Positions 25,107 to 34,291 are shown, counted from the stretch's first letter. The stretch: 64,000 bases of DNA from Acidovorax temperans (GCF_006716905.1 NZ_VFPV01000001.1:549501-613500); one strand, 5' to 3'. Notes: generated from the sequence alone by a model not told the origin. Numbers and translations: made by a program.

Positions 25107-25140
25107 AACAAAAAACCGGCCCAGCGGCCGGTTTTTTGTT
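25107..25140. terminator. Bidirectional terminator between hemP and GlcG-like gene
   Basis: AACAAAAAACCGGCC-CAG-(C)GGCCGGTTTTTTGTT, a long near-perfect stem with T runs on both strands. It serves the convergent genes on each side. Confidence 0.9.
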
Positions 25141-25169
25141 GGCGCGTGCCACTGGCACGGCTTGGGCTT

Positions 25170-25577
25170 TTACAGGCCGATGGCGGCAATGCCCGCACGG
25201 GCAATCTGCGCGTCTTCGGAAGACTTCACGCCACTGACCCCCACCGCACCCAGGCACTGGCCGTCCTTCAGGATAGGCACACCGCCTTCGAGCATGCCCG
25301 CCACGGCAGGTGCGCTCAGGAACGAGGTGCGGCCGCCGTTGATGACGTCTTCATACACCTTGCTCTCACGCCGGCCCAGGGCGGCAGTGTGGGCCTTGGC
25401 TGGCGCAATGTGCGAGGAAATGGCGGGAGCCCCATCCAGGCGCTGCAACCACAGCAGGTGGCCGCCGTCGTCCACGATGGCAATGGTCACGGCCCATTGG
25501 TTCTTGAGCGCTTCGGCTTCTGCAGCGGCGGCGATGCGCTTGACATCGGCGAGTTCGAGTTCAAATTTGGTTTTCAT
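25170..25577 (-). CDS. GlcG/HbpS-family (DUF336) haem-binding-like protein
   Basis: A 135-residue protein of the GlcG/HbpS fold: ELADVKRIAAAAEAEALKNQ, then WAVTIAIVDDGGHLLWLQRLDGAPA, VYEDVINGGRTSFLSA, and GGVPILKDGQCLGAVGVSG. HbpS of Streptomyces binds haem and GlcG is linked to glycolate genes; the role here is open. ATG 25577 (MKTKFELEL) is preferred over an extended frame. Its position beside hemP fits a haem link, which is inference. It has no export signal in this reading. Confidence 0.82.
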   Translation of the reverse strand: MKTKFELELADVKRIAAAAEAEALKNQWAVTIAIVDDGGHLLWLQRLDGAPAISSHIAPAKAHTAALGRRESKVYEDVINGGRTSFLSAPAVAGMLEGGVPILKDGQCLGAVGVSGVKSSEDAQIARAGIAAIGL

Positions 25578-25829
25578 GGAATGTCCTTTGAGGCGGGCCA
25601 CGGGATCAATCCGGTGCCAACGCTCCCGGAGCATAGCGCCCACGGCGGCGTTGGCGATGACCAGCTGGGGTGAAAGAGTTCATCCCTGCAGTGAGGGAAT
25701 CCCTCGCACCCTTAACGCAGCGCCCCTGCGAAATAACGGTACGCCGCGGCCACGGCACTCAACGACTATGTTGACTGCGGCGCAGGGTACTCTCAAGGTT
25801 TGGGCCCAGCGTGCCGATAATGAGACAAG
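25578..25829. other. Divergent intergenic region, nothing recognised
   Basis: Around 250 bases separating the GlcG-like gene from the lipoprotein gene. They must contain both promoters, but I could not pick either with confidence. Confidence 0.3.
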
Positions 25830-26177
25830 ATGTTTCCATACCTCCGCGTCCACCCTTCGCGTTTGCTTGTTGCCGCCATGGCGGTGGTGGTGCTGACTGG
25901 CTGTGAAATCCCAGGCATCTGGCCTGACCCCCGCATTGCGCAGCGGGAAGAAGAATCCAAAGCCATCGGCGGCGCCTGCCGCCATGCCCTGCGCGGGCTG
26001 GAAGACTGCTACACCCTGAATCCCAAGGCTTCGAAGGCAGCAGTGTTTGCGGGCTGGAAGGAGATGGACGCCTACATGCGCGAGAACAAGCTCGAAGGCG
26101 CCCCCTCGGTCATTGACCGCAATGAAAAACCCGAGAAGAAGAGCACGCCAGCCTCTGGCGCCCGCGACCCGGGCTGA
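25830..26177 (+). CDS. Hypothetical lipoprotein
   Basis: A 115-residue protein with a signal peptide and lipobox: RLLVAAMAVVVLTGCEIPG, cleavage before the Cys at about residue 25. The mature part contains a C-x(n)-C pair (GGACRHALRGLEDCYTLNP) and a Lys/Glu-rich tail. I do not recognise the family. The WKEMDAYMRENKLEG segment probably forms a helix. Convergent with rlmD, and no operon partner is visible. Confidence 0.75.
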   Translation: MFPYLRVHPSRLLVAAMAVVVLTGCEIPGIWPDPRIAQREEESKAIGGACRHALRGLEDCYTLNPKASKAAVFAGWKEMDAYMRENKLEGAPSVIDRNEKPEKKSTPASGARDPG

Positions 26178-26243
26178 TCCTCCAAAGCCGCCTCACAGCG
26201 GCGCAGCCGGCCTGGGGCCGGCCGCTGCGCCTACCGGGCCTGC

Positions 26244-27704
26244 TCAGGCCCGCTCAAACACCGCCATGCTTTCAACGTGCGCGGTGTGCGGGAACATGTT
26301 GACCATGCCCGCCGCCACGCAGCGGTAGCCCGCCAAATGCACCAGCAGGCCCGCATCGCGCGCCAGCGTGGCGGGGTTGCAGCTCACGTACACAATGCGC
26401 TTGGGCGGCGTCCAACCTTCGGCCCCTGCGGGCAACGGGCCAGCTCCCTCAGCGCCAATGCGGGCCTGTTCGATGTCTGCCAGGGCCTTGGCCAGGGCAA
26501 AGGCGCCTTCGCGCGGTGGGTCTACCAGCCACTTGTCGGCGGTGCCGTCGGCAATCAGCATCTCTGGCGTCATCTCAAACAGGTTGCGCGCTACAAAATC
26601 AGTAGCTGCCAGCGCTTTTCCATCCTGCCTTTGAGCCTGATTTGACTTGTAATTTTCACGCGAGCGGGCCACCAGAGCCTCACTGCCCTCAATGCCCAGC
26701 ACCTCGCGCGCCTGGGTGGCCAGGGGCAGCGTGAAGTTGCCCAGGCCACAGAACCAGTCAATCACCCGTTCGTGCTTTTGCACGTCCAGCAAGCGCAGGG
26801 CGCGCGACACCAGCACGCGGTTGATGTGCGGGTTCACCTGCGTGAAATCGGTGGGCTTGAACGGCATGGTGATGCCGAAGTCGGGCAGCGCATACGACAG
26901 TGTCTCGCCGCCTTCGTCCAGCAACTTGACGGTGTCGGGCCCCTTGGGCTGCAGCCACCACTGCACCTGGTGCTGGGCGGCAAAGGCGCGCAGGCGGGCA
27001 ATGTCTTCGGCCGACAAGGGCTCCAGGTGGCGCAGCACCAGGGCCGTGACGTGGTCACCGCAGGCCAGCTCAATTTGCGGGCAGGTGTCGCGCGCATCCA
27101 TGTCGGCCACCAGCTTGCGCAGCGGCATCAGCATGGCGCTGACGTGGGGCGGCAGCACGGGGCAGACTTCCATGTCGGCCACGTAGCGGCTCTTGCGCTC
27201 GTGAAAGCCCACCAGCACCGCGCCCTTTTTGATGACATGGCGCACGGCCAGGCGAGCGCGGTAGCGGTAGCCCCAGGCGGGGCCCTCGATCGGGCGCAGG
27301 ATGGTTTCGGCCTTCACCTTGCCCAGGTGCCAGAGGTTGTCCTCCAGCGCCCGCTGCTTGACGGCCACCTGGGCGCGCGTGTCCAGGTGCTGCATCTTGC
27401 AGCCGCCGCAGGCGCCACCGTGCAGGCCAAAGTGCGGGCAGCCGGGGCGCACGCGCTGGGAGGACTCGCGGTGGATGTGCGTCAGGCTGGCCTGTTCCCA
27501 GTTGTTCTTTTTGCGGTGGGTGTTGGCGCTGACCCACTCGAACGGCAGGGCACCATCAATGAAGACCACCTTACCGTCGGGCTTGCGGGCCACGCCCTGG
27601 GCATCCAGGTCCATGGACTGGACGGCAAGCCAGCCCTCGGGAAGATCGGGCTGGTCTGCGGTGTCTTGAAGGGGTGGGGAGAGTGGTTCGGTCTGTTCGC
27701 TCAT
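26244..27704 (-). CDS. rlmD: 23S rRNA (uracil-1939-C5)-methyltransferase RlmD
   Basis: SAM-dependent methylation of U1939 in 23S rRNA, 486 residues. An N-terminal TRAM-like region is followed by the [4Fe-4S] motif [14 protein letters not shown] with a further Cys in MEVCPV. The methyltransferase core holds [16 protein letters not shown] (SAM), LVDPPREG and the catalytic [12 protein letters not shown]. Residues around [20 protein letters not shown] are encoded by an in-frame dispersed repeat (26588-26650), inside the SAM domain between two strands. The protein should still fold because the segment falls in a loop. Confidence 0.95.
   Translation of the reverse strand: MSEQTEPLSPPLQDTADQPDLPEGWLAVQSMDLDAQGVARKPDGKVVFIDGALPFEWVSANTHRKKNNWEQASLTHIHRESSQRVRPGCPHFGLHGGACGGCKMQHLDTRAQVAVKQRALEDNLWHLGKVKAETILRPIEGPAWGYRYRARLAVRHVIKKGAVLVGFHERKSRYVADMEVCPVLPPHVSAMLMPLRKLVADMDARDTCPQIELACGDHVTALVLRHLEPLSAEDIARLRAFAAQHQVQWWLQPKGPDTVKLLDEGGETLSYALPDFGITMPFKPTDFTQVNPHINRVLVSRALRLLDVQKHERVIDWFCGLGNFTLPLATQAREVLGIEGSEALVARSRENYKSNQAQRQDGKALAATDFVARNLFEMTPEMLIADGTADKWLVDPPREGAFALAKALADIEQARIGAEGAGPLPAGAEGWTPPKRIVYVSCNPATLARDAGLLVHLAGYRCVAAGMVNMFPHTAHVESMAVFERA
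26588..26650. repeat. Dispersed palindromic repeat in frame inside rlmD
   Basis: GCGCTACAAAATCAGTAGCT, then GCCAGCGCTTTTCCATCCTGCC, ending TTTGAGCCTGATTTGACTT. It carries the family core and the TTGAGCCTGATTTGA end also seen in part at 1644-1654. Confidence 0.7.
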
Positions 27705-27734
27705 CCCCCGATTGTCTCAGGCTCGCGACCTGGT

Positions 27735-28043
27735 TCAGCCGCGGTCGGCGCGGCGGTCTTGGACTGGCAGGGGAACGGACGCAGGCTTGCCCGCACGCAC
27801 GGACAGCTTGTTGATGGTGAGTTCACAGCCGTGCAAGTCGAGCGAGAAGATCAACTTGCCACCAGGGGCAACCTTGGGCAGCGTCTGGTGCAGGGGGTAC
27901 GACATGTCTACCGGTGGCTCGGTGGAGCGGTAGATCAATTCACCATCGGGCGCATAGATTTGGTAGCAGGCAGCAGACGCCACGGGGCTGAACAGGGCGG
28001 CGGCCAGAGCGGCAACGGCTGCGACATGGGGCAATGCGGGCAT
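27735..28043 (-). CDS. Periplasmic hypothetical protein
   Basis: A 102-residue protein with a clear signal peptide MPALPHVAAVAALAAALFSP ending VASA. The mature part starts ACYQIYAPDGELIYRSTEPP and resembles short exported proteins common in Comamonadaceae; I cannot name a family. Two cysteines (ACYQ and HGCEL) may form a disulfide. ATG 28043 has GAGGAGAGG just upstream. It lies 92 bases before the putR 3' end on the same strand. Confidence 0.7.
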   Translation of the reverse strand: MPALPHVAAVAALAAALFSPVASAACYQIYAPDGELIYRSTEPPVDMSYPLHQTLPKVAPGGKLIFSLDLHGCELTINKLSVRAGKPASVPLPVQDRRADRG

Positions 28044-28134
28044 ATTCCTCTCCTCGGGTATCAGTTCAAAATTTGTGGCTGCATTATGCGGCGGCGTCCT
28101 CGGCGGCTCCACCCCCATGGGACAGCTGCCAGCC

Positions 28135-28605
28135 TCACACATGCAGATGCAGATGGTTGCTGTGCTTGACCTCTTCCATCACCGCATAGGTGCGGGTTTC
28201 ACGCACGCCGGGCAGTTGCCACAGCACGTTGCCTGCAAACACCCGGTAGGCGTTCATGTCGGCGGCACGGGTCTTGAGCAGGTAGTCAAAGCCACCCGCC
28301 ACCAGGTGGCATTCCATGATCTCGGGGTGTACCTGCACGGCCGCCTTGAACTGGTCGAACACATTGAGCGTGGTGCGGTCCAGCAGCACCTCTACAAACA
28401 CCAGCATGCCCGCGCCCAGCTTCATGGGATTGAGGCGCGCTTCGTAACCCAGGATGTAGCCTTCGCGCGTGAGGCGCTGCACCCGTGCCAGCACGGCGGT
28501 GGGCGATAAGGCCACGGCCTCGGCCAGCTTCAGATTGGCGATGCGCCCGTCTTCTTGCAGGATTGACAAGATTTTTCGGTCGATGCGGTCTAGATTATTT
28601 TCCAT
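28135..28605 (-). CDS. putR: Lrp/AsnC-family regulator, probable proline-utilisation regulator
   Basis: A 156-residue Lrp-type protein. The helix-turn-helix is LDRIDRKILSILQEDGRIAN, then LKLAEAVALSPTAVLARVQRL, and the ligand-binding RAM domain follows (GMLVFVEVLLDRTTLNVFDQF...MECHLVAGGFDYLLK). It diverges from putA with 131 bases between the starts, the arrangement of PutR/BkdR-type activators that sense proline. ATG 28605 is chosen as the family start (MENNLDRIDRK). The symbol is inferred from context. Confidence 0.88.
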   Translation of the reverse strand: MENNLDRIDRKILSILQEDGRIANLKLAEAVALSPTAVLARVQRLTREGYILGYEARLNPMKLGAGMLVFVEVLLDRTTLNVFDQFKAAVQVHPEIMECHLVAGGFDYLLKTRAADMNAYRVFAGNVLWQLPGVRETRTYAVMEEVKHSNHLHLHV

Positions 28606-28736
28606 AGACCCTATTTTTAGTGAATTATTCAAACGATAGCGCATTCTTTGAATATTCATTCGGCTCAAGTCCGGGGATCATCGCTTTCATTGCGCCAAAC
28701 CCTGTTTGGCACCCACCTTCCACCCAAGGCCTCGCC

Positions 28737-31700
28737 ATGACGCAACCCACAGCTCCGTTCGCCCAGTTCGCGCCCCGCACCCCGCTCACCAACCCGCTGC
28801 GCGCCCCCATCACCGCCGCCTACCGCCGCCCCGAGCCCGAGGCCCTGGCACCGCTGCTGGCACAGGCCCGCCTGCCGCAAGAGCTGGCCACGGCATCACA
28901 GCAACTGGCGCTGCGCATTGCCAAGTCGCTGCGCGAGCGCAAGGCCAGCGCAGGCCGGGCTGGCCTGGTGCAGGGCTTGCTGCAAGAGTTTTCACTGTCA
29001 TCCCAAGAAGGCGTGGCGCTGATGTGCCTGGCCGAGGCGCTGCTGCGCATTCCCGACAAGGCCACGCGCGACGCGCTCATTCGCGACAAGATCAGCAACG
29101 GCCAATGGGATTCGCACCTGGGCAAGAGCCCCTCGCTGTTCGTCAACGCCGCCACCTGGGGGCTGCTCATCACCGGCAAGCTGGTGGCCACGCACAGCGA
29201 AAGCAGCCTGGGGAGCTCGCTCAGCCGCCTGATCGGCAAGGGCGGCGAGCCCCTGATCCGCAAGGGCGTGGACATGGCCATGCGCATGATGGGCGAGCAG
29301 TTTGTGACCGGCGAAACCATCGACGAAGCCCTGCGCAACGCCCGCACGATGGAGGCCGAGGGCTTTCGCTATTCGTACGACATGCTGGGCGAGGCTGCGC
29401 TGACCAGCGAAGACGCCAAGCGCTACTACGCCTCGTACGAGCAAGCCATCCACGCGATTGGCAAGGCATCCGCCGGGCGCGGCATTTACGAAGGGCCGGG
29501 CATCTCCATCAAGCTCTCGGCCCTGCACCCCCGCTACAGCCGCGCACAGTTCGACCGCGTGATGGAAGAGCTGTACCCGCTGGTGTTGCGCCTCACGGCG
29601 CTGGCCAAACAGTACGACATTGGCCTGAACATCGACGCCGAAGAAACCGACCGCCTGGAACTGTCGCTGGACCTGCTGGAGCGCCTGTGCCACGAGCCCA
29701 CGCTGGCAGGCTGGAACGGCATTGGCTTCGTCATCCAGGCCTACCAAAAGCGCTGCCCCTTCGTCATCGACTACGTGGTGGATTTGGCCCGCCGCACCCA
29801 GCGCCGCCTGATGGTGCGCCTGGTGAAGGGCGCGTACTGGGACAGCGAAATCAAGCGCGCCCAGGTCGATGGCCTGGAGGACTACCCCGTCTACACCCGC
29901 AAGGTGCACACCGACATTTCGTACATCGCCTGCGCCAAGAAGCTGCTGGCCGCACCCGAAGCCGTGTACCCCCAGTTCGCCACGCACAACGCTGAAACAC
30001 TGGCCACCATCTACCATCTGGCGGGCAGCAACTACTACGCCGGGCAGTACGAGTTCCAGTGCCTGCACGGCATGGGCGAGCCACTGTATGAGCAGGTGGT
30101 GGGCGCCATCACGGCTGGCAAGCTGGGCCGAGACACAGGAAAGGGCGGCCTGGGCCGCCCGTGCCGCATCTACGCCCCCGTGGGCACGCACGAAACGCTG
30201 CTGGCCTACCTGGTGCGCCGCCTGCTGGAGAACGGCGCCAACACCTCGTTCGTGAACCGTATTGCCGACGAAACCATTGCGCTGGACGAGCTGGTGAAGA
30301 GCCCCGTGCAGGTGGTGGATGAGCAGGCAGCCAAGGAAGGCACCGCAGGTCTGCCCCACCCGCGCATTCCTCTGCCAGCGGCGCTGTACGGCGCCCACCG
30401 TAGCAACTCACGCGGGCTGGATTTGTCGAATGAAAACACGCTGACCGAGCTGGCTGCCACCCTGCAAGCCACGACAAGCCACGCCTGGACGGCAGCACCC
30501 CTGCTCGCCACTGACGCGCCCGCAGGCACCACCCAGCCCGTGCGCAACCCCGCTGACCACAACGACGTGGTGGGCCAAGTGCAAGAAGCCACCACCGCCG
30601 ACGTAGACCAGGCCCTGGCCCACGCCCAGGCCGCCGCAGCCCCCTGGGCCGCCACACCGCCGGCTGAGCGCGCCGCCGCCCTGCTGCGCACCGCCGACCT
30701 GCTGGAAGAGCGCATGCAGCCCCTGCTGGGCCTGCTGATGCGCGAAGCGGGCAAAAGCGCCAGCAACGCCGTGGCCGAAGTTCGCGAAGCCGTGGACTTT
30801 TTGCGCTACTACGCAGCGCAGGTGCAAAGCACCTTCGACAACGCCACCCACATCCCGCTCGGCCCCGTGGCCTGCATCAGCCCCTGGAACTTCCCGCTCG
30901 CCATCTTCATGGGCCAGGTGGCCGCAGCATTAGCCGCAGGCAACCCCGTGCTGGCCAAGCCGGCAGAGCAAACCCCGCTGATCGCCGCCGAGGCCGTGCG
31001 CCTGCTGTGGCAGGCCGGTGTGCCCCGCGCCGCAGTGCAACTGCTGCCCGGCCAGGGTGAGACGGTGGGCGCGCGCCTGATTGGCGATGAGCGCGTGATG
31101 GGCGTGATGTTCACCGGCTCCACCGAAGTCGCCCGCATCCTGCAGCGCACCGTGGCCGGGCGCCTGGACGCCGCAGGCCGCCCCATCCCGCTGATCGCCG
31201 AAACGGGTGGGCAGAACGCGATGATTGTGGACTCGTCCGCCCTGGCCGAACAGGTGGTGGGCGATGCCGTGTCGTCGGCCTTTGACAGCGCGGGCCAACG
31301 CTGCTCGGCCCTGCGCGTGCTGTGCGTGCAGGAAGAAGCCGCCGACCGCGTGGTCGAGATGCTGCAAGGCGCCATGGGCGAACTGCGCGTGGGCAACACC
31401 GCCGAACTGCGCGTGGACGTGGGCCCGGTGATCGACGCCGAAGCGCAAACCGGCATCATCCAGCACATCGAAAAGTTCAAAGCCCAAGGCCACCGCGTGT
31501 ACCAGCACCCCAGCCACCTGGCGGCCCGCAGCGCAACCGGCACCTTTGTGCCGCCCACGCTGATCGAGCTGAACCACATCGGCGAGCTGCAACGCGAAGT
31601 CTTCGGCCCCGTGCTGCACCTGGTGCGCTACGCCCGCAAGAATCTGGACCAGTTGCTCGACCAGATCAACGCCACCGGTTACGGCCTGACCCAGGGCGTG

Positions 31701-32510
31701 CACACCCGCATCGACGAAACCATTGCCCGCGTGGTGGACCGCGCCCATGCCGGTAACGTGTACGTGAACCGCAACATGGTCGGCGCCGTGGTGGGCGTGC
31801 AGCCGTTTGGTGGCGAAGGCCTGTCGGGCACGGGCCCCAAGGCCGGCGGGCCGCTGTACCTGCTGCGCTTGCTGTCGCAACGCCCCGCCGATGCGCTGGC
31901 ACGCACCTTTGCCGACGCTGACCGCGCCACGCCGCCCGAGGCCGCGGCCCGCAACCGCCAGTTGCCCGCCTTGTCGGCCCTGCAGCAGTGGGCGCAAAGC
32001 CAGGGCAACGCGGCACTGGCCAGCACCTGCCAGCGCTTTGCACAGGAAACGCAAAGCGGCACCTCCCGCACCCTGCCCGGCCCCACGGGCGAGCGCAATG
32101 TGTACACCCTGGCCCCGCGCGCCCATGTGCTGTGCATGGCAACGTCCGTCAGCGACCTGCTGGTGCAAACAGCCGCTGTGCTGGCCAGTGGCGGCAAGGC
32201 GCTGTGGCCCACCGCACAGGCCAGCCTGCGCAACCAGCTGCCCGCTGCCGCGCAAGCCCAGGTGGTGCTGCAAGACAACGCCCTCACCGATGCCAGCGTG
32301 GCGCTGGACGCGGTGCTGCACCATGGCGATGGCAAGGCCTTGCAGGCCGTGTGCACAGCCCTGGCCCAGCGCCCCGGCCCCATCGTGGGCGTGACGGCCA
32401 TGCAGCCCGGCGCGGTGGACATTCCGCTGGAGCGCCTGGTGATCGAACGCGCCTTGAGCGTGAACACCGCCGCTGCGGGCGGTAACGCCAGCCTGATGAC
32501 GCTGGGCTGA
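28737..32510 (+). CDS. putA: Bifunctional proline dehydrogenase / L-glutamate gamma-semialdehyde dehydrogenase
   Basis: Oxidises proline to glutamate in two steps at the membrane. The 1257 residues begin MTQPTAPFAQFAPRTPLTN and contain the PRODH barrel (GISIKLSALHPRYSRAQ, RLVKGAYWDSEIKRAQ, FATHNAETLA). The ALDH domain follows (PVACISPWNFPLAIFMGQVA, GVMFTGSTEVARIL, the active Cys in FDSAGQRCSALRVL), then a C-terminal ALDH-like domain. It lacks the N-terminal ribbon-helix-helix repressor domain of E. coli PutA, so regulation probably falls to the divergent Lrp-type gene. A terminator follows. Confidence 0.97.
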   Translation: MTQPTAPFAQFAPRTPLTNPLRAPITAAYRRPEPEALAPLLAQARLPQELATASQQLALRIAKSLRERKASAGRAGLVQGLLQEFSLSSQEGVALMCLAEALLRIPDKATRDALIRDKISNGQWDSHLGKSPSLFVNAATWGLLITGKLVATHSESSLGSSLSRLIGKGGEPLIRKGVDMAMRMMGEQFVTGETIDEALRNARTMEAEGFRYSYDMLGEAALTSEDAKRYYASYEQAIHAIGKASAGRGIYEGPGISIKLSALHPRYSRAQFDRVMEELYPLVLRLTALAKQYDIGLNIDAEETDRLELSLDLLERLCHEPTLAGWNGIGFVIQAYQKRCPFVIDYVVDLARRTQRRLMVRLVKGAYWDSEIKRAQVDGLEDYPVYTRKVHTDISYIACAKKLLAAPEAVYPQFATHNAETLATIYHLAGSNYYAGQYEFQCLHGMGEPLYEQVVGAITAGKLGRDTGKGGLGRPCRIYAPVGTHETLLAYLVRRLLENGANTSFVNRIADETIALDELVKSPVQVVDEQAAKEGTAGLPHPRIPLPAALYGAHRSNSRGLDLSNENTLTELAATLQATTSHAWTAAPLLATDAPAGTTQPVRNPADHNDVVGQVQEATTADVDQALAHAQAAAAPWAATPPAERAAALLRTADLLEERMQPLLGLLMREAGKSASNAVAEVREAVDFLRYYAAQVQSTFDNATHIPLGPVACISPWNFPLAIFMGQVAAALAAGNPVLAKPAEQTPLIAAEAVRLLWQAGVPRAAVQLLPGQGETVGARLIGDERVMGVMFTGSTEVARILQRTVAGRLDAAGRPIPLIAETGGQNAMIVDSSALAEQVVGDAVSSAFDSAGQRCSALRVLCVQEEAADRVVEMLQGAMGELRVGNTAELRVDVGPVIDAEAQTGIIQHIEKFKAQGHRVYQHPSHLAARSATGTFVPPTLIELNHIGELQREVFGPVLHLVRYARKNLDQLLDQINATGYGLTQGVHTRIDETIARVVDRAHAGNVYVNRNMVGAVVGVQPFGGEGLSGTGPKAGGPLYLLRLLSQRPADALARTFADADRATPPEAAARNRQLPALSALQQWAQSQGNAALASTCQRFAQETQSGTSRTLPGPTGERNVYTLAPRAHVLCMATSVSDLLVQTAAVLASGGKALWPTAQASLRNQLPAAAQAQVVLQDNALTDASVALDAVLHHGDGKALQAVCTALAQRPGPIVGVTAMQPGAVDIPLERLVIERALSVNTAAAGGNASLMTLG

Positions 32511-32514
32511 GCAC

Positions 32515-32550
32515 CCGCCGCACTGCTACGCATGCGCTGCGGCGGTTTTT
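32515..32550 (+). terminator. Terminator of putA
   Basis: CCGCCGCA / TGCGGCGG with a 15-base loop followed by five T, five bases after the stop codon. Confidence 0.8.
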
Positions 32551-32612
32551 AATCAAAATGGCCGCTAGCGCTTATTAGAAAAGCGCTGGCAGCTATTGAT
32601 TCAATAGCAATT
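32551..32612. repeat. Dispersed palindromic repeat between putA and the next gene
   Basis: AATCAAAATGGCCGCTAGCG, then CTTATTAGAAAAGCGCTGGCAGC, and TATTGATTCAATAGCAATTCAGG. The most complete copy in the window and a good reference for the family. Confidence 0.8.
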
Positions 32613-33688
32613 CAGGACACGGTAGCCAACGGCAAGTTCAGCAGCAGGTTCTGCGGCTTGATGCGCACCAGCCCTTCGGCGTTAGTCGCCAACCCCAGGT
32701 ACACCGGCTTGCCCGCCACATCGGCGCGCATCTCGGCGGGGTTGGCAAAAGTCAGCGTGAACAGGCTGACCAGCCTTGCCATGCGTTCTGCCTCCACCGG
32801 CCGGTCCTGGTACAGGTCGTTCAGGATGGCGGTGGACTCCACGTCCAGCCCCACATGCCAGCGCCAGGCGCTGTCATTGATCTGGTGCACCGGCTCGATC
32901 TGTACCTGCACGCCCAGCATATGCAGCACCCAGCGTTCCAGCACCCGCGCCAGGGCCTTCAGGCCCGAGCGGGCGCGGGTCAGCTTGAGGGTGAGGCCAT
33001 GGCTCAGGTCCTGCGTCAGCTCGTGGGTCAGGTCCAGCAGAAAGTGGTGGCGCTCGCTCTCGGCCCAATAGACCACGGCGTTGTCGGGCGTGAGCACCTG
33101 CACCTGCACCTGCGCGGTCGGTTGCAGCACACCGCCTTGGCGCAGCAGGCGCCCTACTTCACCGAGGCCTGCGGTTTCGTGCAGCAGGTCGAGGGCATCG
33201 CGGTCACCCGCCAGCATCTGGCCCTCTTGCAAGGTGATGCGCTGCGGGCGAAACAGCATCTCGGCCGCACGGGCTTCCAGCGCGTCGTTGCTGGCGTCCA
33301 GCACATTGCGCAGCAGGGCCTGCACCACCGCGTCGATGAACACCGCAGGCACATCCACCGCGCCGCTGCGCATCAGCCGCAGGTAGTAAGCCTCCAGCGT
33401 GCCCGCAGCCAGAAGGCCATCGCGAAAGCGCAGAAACACCGTGTAGTTCTCACGCGCATCGTCATCCTGCACTGCCGCCAATTGCTCGCGCTGCACAGGT
33501 GCCAGGGGTGCGGCCACCAGCCCCTCGTGCAAGGCGATTTCTGCAGCGCAGGACTCCGGCACCAGCGCCAGTTCAGGCCGTGCCAGCAGGGTGCGCACGT
33601 ACGCCTCGGTAGGCACCAGCCAGCCCCGCGCATCGCGTTGCAAGAGCGAAAAGTGGCTGCCTGGCCAAAAATCGTTGTGTGGCGTCAC
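32612..33688 (-). CDS. Conserved uncharacterised protein, possibly DUF6352
   Basis: A 358-residue soluble protein without signal or membrane segment, starting MTPHNDFWPGSHFSLLQRDA. It is mainly helical with segments RPELALVPESCAAEIALHE and RYTVF-like ENYTVFLRFRDGLLAAGTLEAYYL. I believe it belongs to a beta-proteobacterial family (DUF6352), recalled rather than checked. No catalytic motif is visible. It is convergent with putA and divergent from the small gene at 33803. Confidence 0.7.
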   Translation of the reverse strand: MTPHNDFWPGSHFSLLQRDARGWLVPTEAYVRTLLARPELALVPESCAAEIALHEGLVAAPLAPVQREQLAAVQDDDARENYTVFLRFRDGLLAAGTLEAYYLRLMRSGAVDVPAVFIDAVVQALLRNVLDASNDALEARAAEMLFRPQRITLQEGQMLAGDRDALDLLHETAGLGEVGRLLRQGGVLQPTAQVQVQVLTPDNAVVYWAESERHHFLLDLTHELTQDLSHGLTLKLTRARSGLKALARVLERWVLHMLGVQVQIEPVHQINDSAWRWHVGLDVESTAILNDLYQDRPVEAERMARLVSLFTLTFANPAEMRADVAGKPVYLGLATNAEGLVRIKPQNLLLNLPLATVS

Positions 33689-33802
33689 GAAAGCGATCCC
33701 CGAAAATCAAAACCTCCGAGGCTACAACACCCACCCCGCGGCACCCGAGCTTTCCCTCAAAGCCATGCGCAATTGCAAGGCCAACGGCACAATCACCGCA
33801 CC

Positions 33803-34213
33803 ATGAACGCGCCGCCCCCCACGCTGCCCATCCGCACCGAATGCCCGCCCGGCGCCTGCGTATGCGACCGCGACGCCCTGCTGCAAGACCCCCAGGCCGA
33901 TGCCCGGGTGCTGCTGCTCACCCGCGAAGAAGAAAAGCGCCTGCTGCAGCGCCTGGAGCAGATCACCAGCCTGGCCGACCTGCGCCGCCTGCAAGACCGC
34001 ATGGAGCAGCAACTCGGCATCCGCCTGACCATCGCCCCCGGGCCCAATGAAGTGCGCACGCTGCGCGGCATCACCATCCTGGTCCACGAACAACGCGGCC
34101 TGTGCCGCAAAACCCGCCAGTCCATCCCCGCCGCCATCCGCCAAGCGCTGGAGCGACGGCCCGAGATCAGCTACGAATTGCTGGACGAAGGCGGGCTGTT
34201 TGGCGGACAGTAG
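33803..34213 (+). CDS. Conserved hypothetical protein with N-terminal C-x-C motif
   Basis: A 136-residue protein starting MNAPPPTLPIRTECPPGACV and then CDRDALL. Three cysteines lie within ten residues (ECPPGACVCD), suggesting metal or Fe-S binding. A helical segment follows (LLTREEEKRLLQRLEQITSL), then IRLTIAPGPNEVRTLRGITILVHEQRGLCRKTRQSIPAAIRQAL. Similar proteins are known to me only as hypothetical in Comamonadaceae. ATG 33803 is chosen by composition; the frame is open far upstream as an antisense shadow. It is followed by a strong terminator. Confidence 0.7.
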   Translation: MNAPPPTLPIRTECPPGACVCDRDALLQDPQADARVLLLTREEEKRLLQRLEQITSLADLRRLQDRMEQQLGIRLTIAPGPNEVRTLRGITILVHEQRGLCRKTRQSIPAAIRQALERRPEISYELLDEGGLFGGQ

Positions 34214-34259
34214 CCGCCGGCGGCCCTGTAGCCGCACCCTAGAGCGAAGTCCCTGAAAC

Positions 34260-34291
34260 AAAAAGGCCTTGAATGACTTCAAGGCCTTTTT
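34260..34291. terminator. Bidirectional terminator before guaA 3' end
   Basis: AAAAAGGCCTTGAA-TGAC-TTCAAGGCCTTTTT, a perfect 14-bp stem with T runs both ways, between the convergent small gene and guaA. Confidence 0.92.

Noticed and set aside
26195-26235. GC-rich inverted repeat between the lipoprotein gene and rlmD as a terminator
   Set aside because: A stem can be drawn (GCGCAGC...GCTGCGC), but no T run follows on either strand, so an intrinsic terminator is not supported.
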